Positions 1 to 7,717 of a DNA stretch of 64,000 nucleotides are shown here, one piece after another (within the stretch, counting starts at the first letter, position 1; every line of letters begins with the position of its first letter). The notes beneath the pieces are model-generated. The model worked only from the letters and a program-made list of their open reading frames with translations. It made no database searches and had not been told where the DNA came from. The translations under genes were made by a program, and so were the position numbers. Origin of the DNA: Pelagibius sp050043265. Its GTDB lineage: Bacteria > Pseudomonadota > Alphaproteobacteria > Kiloniellales > Kiloniellaceae. The stretch is from NCBI GenBank assembly GCA_050043265.1, contig JBHJIR010000018.1:13559-77558 (forward strand). The letters run 5' to 3'.

Positions 1-299
1 TGCATGTTCTCCAGCAGCGATAGGTCGCCGAAGATCTCCGGCGTCTGGAACACGCGGCAGACCCCCGCCTGGTTGATCTGGTGCGGCGCGAGGCCCAGCA
101 GCGATGTACCGTTGAAATTCACGCTGCCGGTATCGGGTTCGAGACGCCCGACGAAGCAGTTCAACAGGGTCGACTTGCCGGCGCCGTTCGGCCCGATGAT
201 GGCGTGGACGTGCCCTTCCTCGACGGTCAGGTTGACGTCGTTGAGGGCGCGCAGGCCGGCGAAACTCTTGCTGACGTTCTTGACTTGCAGAATGCTCAT
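1..299 (-). CDS. HAAT-family ABC transporter ATP-binding protein (LivG/UrtD-type), N-terminal part
   Basis: The first 99 residues of an ABC ATPase run off the left edge of the window. The Walker A motif GPNGAGKST is at residues 36-44, and a Q-loop region reading VFQTPEIFGDLSLLEN follows at 83-98, which is the LivG form. It lies 10 bases downstream of the livM stop on the same strand, so it is the fourth gene of a substrate-binding protein, LivH, LivM, LivG operon. By family knowledge it would energise import of branched-chain amino acids or related amides or carboxylates; the sequence does not fix the substrate. The Walker B and signature motifs lie outside the window. Confidence 0.9.
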   Translation of the reverse strand, partial: MSILQVKNVSKSFAGLRALNDVNLTVEEGHVHAIIGPNGAGKSTLLNCFVGRLEPDTGSVNFNGTSLLGLAPHQINQAGVCRVFQTPEIFGDLSLLENM

Positions 300-309
300 G
301 GCCGTCGCC

Positions 310-1461
310 TCACTCAGCGCTGTGCGGCTGCTGCACCGCTGAAGATGACTTGCCGCCGCCGGAGCTGCGCCGGAACAGATTGACCACTCGGCCAAAGCCT
401 TCGATCACGCCTCCGGGCATGAAGATGACGATCAGCATGAAGACCGCACCCAGCGTCAGGTGCCAGCCCTCACCGACGAAGAGGCTGAGAACGCCGGCAA
501 TGGGGTCGGCCAGCCACTCGGGCAGGAAGCTGAAGAAATTCTCCAGCGTGCGGGCGTTGAACGACGAGAAGATGTTCTCGAAGTACTTGATGATGCCGGC
601 ACCCAGAACCGGGCCCAGCAGCGTGCCGGCGCCCCCCAGGATGGTCATCAGCACCACCTCGCCAGAGGCCGTCCACTGCATCCGCTCGGCACCGGCCAGC
701 GGGTCGGTCGCCGCCATTAGCGAGCCGGCCAGCCCGGCGTACATGCCGGAGATGATAAAGGCCGTCAGGGCGTAAGGCCGCGTGTGGACGCCGATGTAGT
801 TCAGGCGACTCTGATTCGACTTGATGGCGATCAGCATCATGCCGAAAGGCGAGCGGGCGATGCGCAGGGCCACGATGAAACCGATGATCAGCAGCACGGC
901 ACAGACGTAGAAGCCGCTGTAGCCGAACATCCCCAACCCGAAGAGGTTGGCGTTCGGCAGGCCGGCCTCCCGCACCACACCGAACATGCCGTCGACAATC
1001 CGCGGGTCGGTCTGGCTAAGCTGCAGGCCGGTTTCGCCATTGGTGATCGGCGTCAGGACCGAATAGGCCAGATTGTAGGACATCTGTGCAAAGGCCAGCG
1101 TCAGGATCGAGAAGTAGATGCCGCTGCGCCGCAGGCTGACATAGCCGATCAGCGCCGCGAAGAGCCCGGCCAGCAGAGTGCCGAAAAGGATCGCCGGGAT
1201 GACGTTCATGGTGAACAGCTTGAACGACCACACCGCGGCATAGGATCCGACGCCCAGGAAGGCGGCGTGACCGAAAGAAAGATAGCCGGTCAGCCCGAAG
1301 AGGATGTTGCAGCCGATGGCGAAGAGCCCGAAGATCGCGAACTTCTGCATCAGATCGGGATAGGACGCGCCGACCGGGGCCAGCCAGATCGGCATGGTCA
1401 GCACCGCGATGCTGAAGGCGGCGATCAGGAAGAGGTCCTGCCGTGCGTTCGATGACTGCAT
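310..1461 (-). CDS. branched-chain amino acid-type ABC transporter permease (LivM family)
   Basis: A 383-residue polytopic inner-membrane protein with about ten hydrophobic segments and the LivM landmarks GLTGYLSFGHAAF near residue 57 and GGAGTLLGPVLGAG near residue 275. It would pair with LivH as the membrane channel of a HAAT importer. The start ATG is one base after the livH TGA (TGACATG), so the two are translationally coupled. The C-terminal tail after the last membrane helix is short, polar and Ser/Gly rich. The substrate is unknown; urea, amides and short carboxylates are alternatives to branched-chain amino acids for this superfamily. Confidence 0.92.
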   Translation of the reverse strand: MQSSNARQDLFLIAAFSIAVLTMPIWLAPVGASYPDLMQKFAIFGLFAIGCNILFGLTGYLSFGHAAFLGVGSYAAVWSFKLFTMNVIPAILFGTLLAGLFAALIGYVSLRRSGIYFSILTLAFAQMSYNLAYSVLTPITNGETGLQLSQTDPRIVDGMFGVVREAGLPNANLFGLGMFGYSGFYVCAVLLIIGFIVALRIARSPFGMMLIAIKSNQSRLNYIGVHTRPYALTAFIISGMYAGLAGSLMAATDPLAGAERMQWTASGEVVLMTILGGAGTLLGPVLGAGIIKYFENIFSSFNARTLENFFSFLPEWLADPIAGVLSLFVGEGWHLTLGAVFMLIVIFMPGGVIEGFGRVVNLFRRSSGGGKSSSAVQQPHSAE

Positions 1462-1462
1462 G

Positions 1463-2488
1463 TCAGCTCTCCATCACGCCTTTGCGGCCCATCAGGCCAC
1501 GCGGACGAACCAGCAGGATTATCACGGCCACCAGATAGATGATGATCTGGTCGATGCCGGGCAGGATGCTCTTGATCTCGTTCATCGAGGCGAAGGACTG
1601 CAGGATACCCAGCATGAAGCCGGCCAGCACGGCACCGGGCAGCGAGCCCATGCCGCCGACCACGACGACGACGAAGGACAGCACCAGGAAGTCCATGCCC
1701 ATATGATAGTCGGGCGGCAGGATCGGCGTGTACATCACGCCGGCCAGGCCGGCGACCACCGCGGCGATGCCGAAGACGATGGTGAAGCGGCGCTCGATGT
1801 TGATACCCAGCAGGCCGACGGTCTCGCGGTCCTGCATGCCCGCGCGCACCACCATGCCGAAGGTGGTGAACTGCAGGAAGGCGAAGACCATGCCGATGAT
1901 GGCCACCGAAAAGGCGAGATAGACCAGGCGCCACCAGGGATAGACCACCGCGTCGCCAAGGCCGAACAGCGCGCCGATCGCGGCGGCGCCGGCGACGATC
2001 TCGGGCGCCGGCGTCGGAATCGGGTTGGCGCCGAAAATCGCCTTGACGATTTCCTGCAACACGATCGCCAGACCGAAGGTCACGAGGATCTGTTCTGCGT
2101 GGCTGCGTTTGTAGAAATGGCGGATCAGACCGCGTTCCATGATCAGGCCGATCAACAGCATGACCGGAATGGCCAGGATGATGGCCAGCGGCACCGAATA
2201 GTCGATGATGGCATCGCCGGAATCGCCGAACCAGATATTCAGGTAGGGCACTTCCTTGTAAGCATCGAAGAAGGTGATGCTCTCATCCTTCACCTGCTTG
2301 GACAAGGTCAGCAGCTTCTGCAGCGACACCGCGCAGAAGGCGCCCAGCATGAAGATCGCACCGTGAGCGAAATTGACGACGCCCAAAGTGCCGAAGATCA
2401 GTGTCAGGCCGAGTGCGATGAGGGCGTAAGCGCCGCCCTTGTCGAGCCCGTTCAGAATTTGCAGAAGGATTGCATCCATGCGACTCAC
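1463..2488 (-). CDS. branched-chain amino acid-type ABC transporter permease (LivH family)
   Basis: A 341-residue LivH-type permease with an N-terminal NGLDKGGAYALIALGLTL segment and the conserved cytoplasmic loop GGMGSLPGAVLAGFMLG near residue 280. It is somewhat longer than typical LivH (about 290-310 residues). The extra length is mainly a charged insertion between the second and third membrane segments, around residues 65-95 (for example KEVPYLNIWFGDSGD), plus a second around residues 175-190. It follows the substrate-binding protein gene after a 105-base spacer with two strong hairpins and couples tightly to livM. Substrate is not deducible. Confidence 0.92.
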   Translation of the reverse strand: MSRMDAILLQILNGLDKGGAYALIALGLTLIFGTLGVVNFAHGAIFMLGAFCAVSLQKLLTLSKQVKDESITFFDAYKEVPYLNIWFGDSGDAIIDYSVPLAIILAIPVMLLIGLIMERGLIRHFYKRSHAEQILVTFGLAIVLQEIVKAIFGANPIPTPAPEIVAGAAAIGALFGLGDAVVYPWWRLVYLAFSVAIIGMVFAFLQFTTFGMVVRAGMQDRETVGLLGINIERRFTIVFGIAAVVAGLAGVMYTPILPPDYHMGMDFLVLSFVVVVVGGMGSLPGAVLAGFMLGILQSFASMNEIKSILPGIDQIIIYLVAVIILLVRPRGLMGRKGVMES

Positions 2489-2495
2489 CCAGCGT

Positions 2496-2574
2496 CTTGT
2501 CCCCTCTCCGACGGGCAGCTGTCAGAGAGGGGAACAAGATACAGCGAATGCCGGTTGCCACAAGGGCAACCGGC
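2496..2574 (-). promoter_or_regulatory. two intercistronic hairpins between the SBP gene and livH
   Basis: The spacer holds a perfect 10-bp stem (2550-2559 with 2565-2574, five-base loop) and a second stem of 13-14 bp (2496-2508 with 2525-2538, one bulged base). Neither has a following U-run on the coding strand, so neither is a typical intrinsic terminator. Position between an abundant binding protein and its permeases suggests RNA-stabilising or retro-regulatory hairpins that raise binding protein over permease; this role is inferred. Confidence 0.6.
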
Positions 2575-2593
2575 ACCCGCAATTCAAAGGACC

Positions 2594-3937
2594 TTAAACC
2601 TCGTAGGGGCCGAGTTCGCCGCCGAAGATGGACGGATCGTACTCGACCTGGCTGCGCGGCACTTCCTTGACGACCTCGAGAAGGTCGAACTGGCTGGAGG
2701 GATTCTCCTTACCACGCACCACCAGGACGCTCTTGAAGCACTGGTGATCGGCGGCGCGGTATTCGGTCGGGCCGTTGCCCATGCCGTCGAAGTTGAAGCC
2801 TTCCAGGGTCTTGATGACTTCCGGCGGATAGAAGGTGCCGGCGGTCTCGCAGGCGTTGGCGTAGAGCAGCGCCTGGACGTAGCAAGTGTGCGCGGCCTGG
2901 GACGGCGGGAAGCCGTATTCCTGACCGAAGGACTTCACGAAGGCCTGGGAGCCGGCATCCTGCAGCGACCAGTGCCAGTTGGTGGACCCGAGGATCCCCT
3001 TGATGTTGTCGCCGGCACCCTGCGCCATGAGGCGGGAGAACAGCGGCACGACGATCTCGAACTTCTTGCCGTTGACCATCTTGTCACGCAGGCCGAACTG
3101 AACGGCCTGGGTCAGCGAGTTGACCATATCCTTGCCGTAGTGGTTCAGGATCAGCACGTCGGCGCCGGAATTCAGCACCGGCGTGATGTACTGCGAGAAG
3201 TCACCGGCGCCCAGCGGCGTGCGGACCGCGGCAACGGTCTCCCAACCCATTTCCTCGGTGGTGTCCTTCATCGACTCTTCCTGGGTCCAGCCCCAGGTGT
3301 AGTCGGCGGTCAGGTGATAGGCCTTGCGGTCCGTGCCCATCTCTTCCTTCAGCACCGGGCCCAGCGCGCGGCCGGACATGTAGGCGTTGAAGAAGTGGCG
3401 GAAGCCGTAGCGCCGCTTGTCCTTGCCGGTGGTGTCGTTGGAGTGGGTCAGGCCGCACATGAAGACGACGCCCAGTTCCTGGGCCAGCGACTGCACGGCG
3501 ACGGCGACACCGGAGGACGAGCCGCCGGAGAACATGATGACGCCGTCCTTCTCGATCATGCGCTTGGCAGAGGCGCGCGCGGCATCCGACTTGGTCTGGG
3601 TGTCGCCGGTCACGTAGGTGACCTTCTTGCCCAGCAGGCCGTTACCCGTCAGGGCCTTCGGCGTCATGGTGTTCAGCATGCCGCCGTCACCCTCGCCGTT
3701 GATGTGCTTCACGGCCAGCTGATAGGCGCGCAATTCGTCGGCACCCTCGTCGGCGTAGGCGCCGGTCTGCGGCACGTTGAAGCCGAACGGCACCGTCGCG
3801 CTGCTGCCCGGGTTGTTGCGGAAGTCGGCGCCGAAAGCGTGGCGCATGAAGAACGTCGGCGTGGCGAGCGCGCCGCCGAGCGCCGCGCCGCCCTTCAGCA
3901 CGGTGCGGCGATTGAAGCCGTTGGGGAACTTGACCAT
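2594..3937 (-). CDS. periplasmic substrate-binding protein of the HAAT ABC transporter
   Basis: A 447-residue type I periplasmic binding protein. The start ATG at 3937 has a strong GGAGGA site 8 bases upstream; an upstream in-frame extension is rejected for that reason. The N-terminus carries a Tat-type signal (NRRTVLKGGAALGGALATP, residues 8-26). The rest resembles the AmiC/LivJ fold of urea, amide and branched-chain amino acid receptors. It heads the operon with livH, livM and livG. The substrate cannot be read from sequence, but the divergent ScfR-type regulator makes a short-chain carboxylate or amide worth considering. The intergenic region on its upstream side (3938-4170) is AT-rich and must hold both divergent promoters. 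Confidence 0.9.
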   Translation of the reverse strand: MVKFPNGFNRRTVLKGGAALGGALATPTFFMRHAFGADFRNNPGSSATVPFGFNVPQTGAYADEGADELRAYQLAVKHINGEGDGGMLNTMTPKALTGNGLLGKKVTYVTGDTQTKSDAARASAKRMIEKDGVIMFSGGSSSGVAVAVQSLAQELGVVFMCGLTHSNDTTGKDKRRYGFRHFFNAYMSGRALGPVLKEEMGTDRKAYHLTADYTWGWTQEESMKDTTEEMGWETVAAVRTPLGAGDFSQYITPVLNSGADVLILNHYGKDMVNSLTQAVQFGLRDKMVNGKKFEIVVPLFSRLMAQGAGDNIKGILGSTNWHWSLQDAGSQAFVKSFGQEYGFPPSQAAHTCYVQALLYANACETAGTFYPPEVIKTLEGFNFDGMGNGPTEYRAADHQCFKSVLVVRGKENPSSQFDLLEVVKEVPRSQVEYDPSIFGGELGPYEV

Positions 3938-4170
3938 AGATTTCCTCCGGTTTGTTTTTCTTGGGTGGCCCGACAGACGGTTCCGGCGGGCGGTGCGCGA
4001 GGCAAGCGCGCAGGTTTTCCGTAAAGAGAAGTACCGGAAATCAGTCAATTGGACAATAACTGCTTGTTATAAATAAGATTTTCTGTAAAAATCATCTTCT
4101 ACTAAAAGGCGATTTAGTCAAAAGTTTACATTGCGGCGCACAAGATGCCGCGAATTGAGAGACTTACCGC

Positions 4171-5736
4171 ATGGCCAAGGTCCTGATCGGCCTGAAGATC
4201 CGCGAACGCCGCAAGGAGATCGGCCTGACCCAGACCGAGCTGGCTGCGCGGCTCGGCATCTCGGTGTCCTATCTGAACCTTATCGAGCACAATAAGCGCA
4301 GCATCGGCGGCCGCCTGCTGAAGCAGGTCGCCGACGAACTGAGTGTCGGGCTGGAGGTGCTGGACGGCGCCACCGAACGCCGCCTGGCCAGCGACCTCCA
4401 CGACGTGCTGACAGATCCCCTTTTCGACCAGATCCGCCTCGACCCCCAGGGCATCGGCGAGCTGGTCGGCCGCCATCCCGGCTGGGCCCAGGCGCTGGTG
4501 ACGCTGCACCGCGCGTTCCTCGACCGCTCCCAGGCAATGCACGCCCTTGCCGACCGGCTCAACCAGGACCCCTTCCTCGGCGATGCCATCCACCGCATCC
4601 TGACCAACATCTCGGCGATCCGCTCGATCTCCGAGATCCTGACCTCGGTCGACGATGTCGATGCCGAGCAGCAGCGCCGCTTCCACAGCATCCTGTCGGA
4701 AGAAAGCGCGCGGCTGTCCAGCGCCGCCCAGGGCCTCTCGACCTTTTTCGACAAGGCCCACACGGCGACCCGATCGACCACCCCGGCCGAGGAAGTCGAC
4801 GACTTCGTGCTGGAAAACCACAACTACTTCCCGTCCCTGGAGGCAGCGGCGGAGGCGCTGCGCGCAGAGCTGGGCATGCCGATACGCCAGCTGGAGGATC
4901 GCCTGCTGGAAAAGCTCGCCACCGATCATCTTCTGCGTGTCAGCCGCGTCGGCCCCGAGGAGGAGCGCCAACTTTCGGCGCGCGAGCCGCTGCGCTACAG
5001 CCAGCACGGCAAGCGCCTCATCCTGCTGGACAGCGCGCCTCCGGCAACCCGCCGCTTCGCCGCCGCCCGCCTTCTGGCGCGGCTCGATTTCGGCGCCGAG
5101 ATCGAGGCCATCATCGCCGCCAGCACCAGCCTGACCACCCCGGCGGCGCGCGAGCGTGCGGCCATCGCGCTACAGTCCTACTGCGCCGGCGCCACGCTGA
5201 TGCCTTACGACCGCTTCCTGGACGACGCCGTCAAGGCGCGCTACGATGTCGACCTGCTGCGCCGCACCTACGGGGCCAGCGTCGAGCAGGTCTGCCATCG
5301 CCTGGTGACCCTGCACCGTCCGGGCCGCGAGGGGGTCCCCTTCGCCTTCATGCGCTCCGACCCCGCCGGCTTCGTGACCAAGCGCTTTCCGCTGCCCAAC
5401 CTACCGCTGCCCCGCTACGGCGGCGCCTGCCCGCTGTGGGCGGTCTACCAGGCCTTCCAGACGCCGGAGACGGTGGTGCGCCAGCTGGCCGAGTTCCCCA
5501 GCGGCGAGCGCTTCCTGTTCGTCGCCCGCGCGGTCATGAAGAGCGAGACCGGCTACGGTCAGCCGCGCCCGCTGCTTTCCATCATGCTGGCCTGTGATGC
5601 CCTCTATGCCGACCAGACGGTCTACGGCGACCGCCTGGACCTCTCGGCCGGCGCTCCGGCGGACCGCGTGGGCGCGACCTGCCGGCTTTGCGCACGCAAC
5701 GATTGCCCGCAGCGCCAGGAAGATGTGATCATCTAG
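4171..5736 (+). CDS. XRE-family regulator of the short-chain fatty acyl (ScfR/RamB, DUF2083) type
   Basis: A 521-residue regulator. An XRE helix-turn-helix spans about residues 8-62 (LTQTELAARLGISVSYLNLI). A long middle region follows, and a C-terminal DUF2083-type domain ends in CRLCARNDCPQR with cysteines at 504, 507 and 512. Family members (RamB, PrpR, ScfR) control acetate, propionate and glyoxylate metabolism and are thought to sense short-chain acyl-CoA. The gene is divergent from the ABC importer with a 233-base AT-rich gap. It may therefore control that importer, which is inference. The response regulator gene follows in the same direction. Confidence 0.85.
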   Translation: MAKVLIGLKIRERRKEIGLTQTELAARLGISVSYLNLIEHNKRSIGGRLLKQVADELSVGLEVLDGATERRLASDLHDVLTDPLFDQIRLDPQGIGELVGRHPGWAQALVTLHRAFLDRSQAMHALADRLNQDPFLGDAIHRILTNISAIRSISEILTSVDDVDAEQQRRFHSILSEESARLSSAAQGLSTFFDKAHTATRSTTPAEEVDDFVLENHNYFPSLEAAAEALRAELGMPIRQLEDRLLEKLATDHLLRVSRVGPEEERQLSAREPLRYSQHGKRLILLDSAPPATRRFAAARLLARLDFGAEIEAIIAASTSLTTPAARERAAIALQSYCAGATLMPYDRFLDDAVKARYDVDLLRRTYGASVEQVCHRLVTLHRPGREGVPFAFMRSDPAGFVTKRFPLPNLPLPRYGGACPLWAVYQAFQTPETVVRQLAEFPSGERFLFVARAVMKSETGYGQPRPLLSIMLACDALYADQTVYGDRLDLSAGAPADRVGATCRLCARNDCPQRQEDVII

Positions 5737-5900
5737 CAGCAGGCCCGCGGCGGCGCAGGAGGGCGGGCGCTCGTCACGGTCCGGCCTGGCCCGCCTACGG
5801 CGAGTGGGGACCCTCCTGGCCTACCAAGAGCTCCGCGTGCTAAGGGATGCCTGCAAACAATAAAGCCGGCGCCAGGAAGGCACCGGCACAGAACGGGGAA

Positions 5901-6299
5901 ATGGTCTCGATGCGGGTTTTGATCGTCGAGGACGAGCCGAATATCGTCGAATCGCTGAGCTTCGTGTTCAGCCGTGAAGGCTGGCAGGTTGCCGCCGCCC
6001 TGGACGGCGACACCGCGATCGCGCGGCTGCTGAGCGCGCCGCCCGACATCCTGGTGCTCGACGTCATGCTGCCGCCGCACAGCGGCTTCGAGGTCCTGAA
6101 GCGGGTGCGCAGCGAAGCCAGCCTGAAGCATCTGCCAGTCATCGTGCTGACCGCCAAGGGCCAGGAGAAGGACCGTCACACGGCGCTACGCCTGGGCGCT
6201 GACGCCTTCATCACCAAGCCGTTCTCCAACCGTGACATCGTACAGCAGGTGCGCGATCTGGCGGCCAGCAGGCAGGGCGCCGGCGGCGCGGAAAGCTGA
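5901..6299 (+). CDS. single-domain response regulator (CheY-like)
   Basis: A 132-residue receiver domain with no output domain. Acidic pair E10/D11, phospho-acceptor D54, T84 and K106 are all present. ATG 5901 is preferred because GGGGAA sits directly upstream; an ATG at 5847 would add 18 polar residues but has a Shine-Dalgarno-like run abutting it. No histidine kinase is encoded nearby, so the kinase partner must be elsewhere. The gene follows the ScfR-type regulator by 164 bases and may be co-transcribed. Confidence 0.85.
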   Translation: MVSMRVLIVEDEPNIVESLSFVFSREGWQVAAALDGDTAIARLLSAPPDILVLDVMLPPHSGFEVLKRVRSEASLKHLPVIVLTAKGQEKDRHTALRLGADAFITKPFSNRDIVQQVRDLAASRQGAGGAES

Positions 6300-6321
6300 C
6301 GGCATCGGCGCCTGGCGCTTT

Positions 6322-6501
6322 CTATCCCTTCGGCCCGAACAGCAGCCAGATAATGAAACCCAGCAGCGGCAGGATCAGGATCAGCACGATCCAGAACACC
6401 TTGGCGCCGGTAGAGGCGCGGCTCTGCACCGTCTTCACGATGGCCCAGATGTTCGCGATAAGCAGCAGTAGGCCAAACAGGCCGCCGACTTCGATTCCCA
6501 T
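6322..6501 (-). CDS. small PLDc_N-type membrane protein
   Basis: A 59-residue protein with two hydrophobic segments separated by a short polar loop, ending in FIIWLLFGPKG. This matches the phospholipase D/cardiolipin synthase N-terminal (PLDc_N) mini-protein family, whose biochemical role is unknown. ATG 6501 has an AAAGAGG site at good distance. An in-frame extension to 6618 lacks membrane-protein character and a ribosome site. It is convergent with the response regulator gene. Confidence 0.7.
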   Translation of the reverse strand: MGIEVGGLFGLLLLIANIWAIVKTVQSRASTGAKVFWIVLILILPLLGFIIWLLFGPKG

Positions 6502-6652
6502 GTTCACGCCTCTTTCCGCAGAATTGCCATCCCTGCTTATGGCATGATGCCGGCCGGCGGGAAAGGCTTCCAGGATCCGAAGGGGCGTTCGGAGGGGATA
6601 GTTCCCTGGGCCCTGCACCGCCGGCCGACATCAAGCGGGAAAATCGGTGCCA

Positions 6653-6697
6653 GTTACTCGCCGGCCGGTTACTCGCCGGCCAGTTACTTCCCGGCGA
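6653..6697. repeat. three tandem 15-bp units at the 3' end of dps
   Basis: Units at 6653-6667, 6668-6682 and 6683-6697 share GTTACTCGCCGGCC-like sequence. On the minus strand each unit carries an in-frame TAA. The gene-proximal copy is the real dps 3' end (GCCGGGAAGTAA) and the other two repeat it downstream as GCCGGCGAGTAA. Confidence 0.85.
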
Positions 6698-7187
6698 TCA
6701 CCGCGCGCAGCATCCATATGGCCTGCTCATGGAATTCCATACGGTCGGTCAGCATGCCGGCGGTCACTGCGTCGTGCAGCCCTTCGGCAAGGATGGTCGC
6801 TTCGCGCAGGCGCCGCACGATGCTTTCGTGATCGGCCACCAGGTTCTCCACCATCTCCTCGGCCGAGGCATTGCCGGTGTCCTCGGCGATCTGCGCCAGG
6901 GCGATCATTTCGGTGATGCTGGACGGTGCAGGATGACCAAGGGCGCGAATGCGCTCCGCCAGATCATCGATCGCCTCGAAGAGATTCTGGTACTGCTCTT
7001 CCGTCAGGCGATGCAGCGAAACGAACAGCGGGCCGACCACGTTCCAGTGATAGCCGTGGGTCTTCACCATCAGCAGGTAGGTGTCGGCCAGCACACCGCT
7101 CAAGTTACTGGCGAGACGCTTGCGGTACTCGATTCCCGTTTCCGGATTTTCGACATCGGCTTTCATCTGCAACACTGAATCGGACAT
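6684..7187 (-). CDS. dps: Dps-family DNA-protection/ferritin-like protein
   Basis: A 167-residue Dps protein. The ferroxidase-site pattern is visible: H47 in HGYHWNV, H59, E63, and D74/E78 in AIDDLAERI, with the same spacing as the E. coli residues. Dps dodecamers oxidise and store iron and protect DNA in stress and stationary phase. ATG 7187 follows AAGGAG by 5 bases; a longer in-frame extension to 7421 is rejected as low-complexity basic sequence. A possible EcfG promoter lies 36-60 bases upstream. The 3' end including the stop is triplicated as a 15-bp tandem repeat. Confidence 0.92.
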   Translation of the reverse strand: MSDSVLQMKADVENPETGIEYRKRLASNLSGVLADTYLLMVKTHGYHWNVVGPLFVSLHRLTEEQYQNLFEAIDDLAERIRALGHPAPSSITEMIALAQIAEDTGNASAEEMVENLVADHESIVRRLREATILAEGLHDAVTAGMLTDRMEFHEQAIWMLRAVIAGK

Positions 7188-7222
7188 GTTTCTCCTTATC
7201 TCGCGGTTGGTCCTGTGGGAAT

Positions 7223-7247
7223 AACAGCCGGGATCGGGATTCGTTCC
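7223..7247 (-). promoter_or_regulatory. possible EcfG (general stress sigma) promoter of dps
   Basis: On the minus strand GGAAC (7243-7247) and TGTT (7223-7226) are separated by 16 bases. The alphaproteobacterial EcfG consensus is GGAAC-N16/17-CGTT, so the -35 matches fully and the -10 matches three of four bases. Dps is a classical general-stress gene. Functional assignment is inferred. Confidence 0.45.
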
Positions 7248-7291
7248 AAGTTCGGTGAGGCGACGGCGCCCCCTGTCTCCAGGGAGGGTTT

Positions 7292-7717
7292 CTAAAGCGC
7301 CTGCAGTGATTTTGCGGCGTCTGCGGCCAAAGACTGCGCAGCCGCTTTCTCGTCGTCGCGCAACGGCGCACTGTGAGCCGTCTCCGCCTGTTGACGAACC
7401 AGATTTTCCTGTTCGCGGCAATCGGCCACCAGCGCGTCCCAGCCTTCGTTATCGAAGGCCGCCCGAGCCCGCGCCAGGGCGGTCTGCAGCAGGTTGCGCT
7501 CTTCCGGGGGGCCGGCGGGGATATCGTCCTCGGCGATCATGCGCGCGCCGAAAAAATCGGCATCGGCGCGGCGCCGCTCGGCGAGCTCCTGCAGCGCTTT
7601 AGCCCGCGGATCTTCCGCCATCAGCTCGGCCGCCAGGGCGGCGTGGCTCTCCGAACCCCTGCAGGCCTCGACCAAGTCGTGAAGGGCCACCAGCCGTTCG
7701 TCACGCAGAATGCTCAC
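7292..7717 (-). CDS. predicted four-helix-bundle protein (PA2169/DUF2383-like)
   Basis: A 141-residue, highly charged, Ala-rich helical protein. The start (LHDLVEACRGSESHAALAAE) and the later segment LVADCREQENLVRQ resemble the PA2169/DUF2383 ferritin-like family, which has no established reaction. The stop of the upstream lipid kinase gene on the same strand lies near position 7714, so the two genes overlap by four bases (ATGA) and are co-translated. It sits beside dps, consistent with stress physiology. The family call is moderate because it rests on remembered motif similarity only. Confidence 0.6.
   Translation of the reverse strand: MSILRDERLVALHDLVEACRGSESHAALAAELMAEDPRAKALQELAERRRADADFFGARMIAEDDIPAGPPEERNLLQTALARARAAFDNEGWDALVADCREQENLVRQQAETAHSAPLRDDEKAAAQSLAADAAKSLQAL

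Noticed and set aside
1394..4024. An 876-codon open frame on the plus strand
   Set aside because: It is antisense to livM, livH and the binding-protein gene, has low-complexity His/Asp/Gln/Ala composition and no domain; a GC-rich shadow frame.
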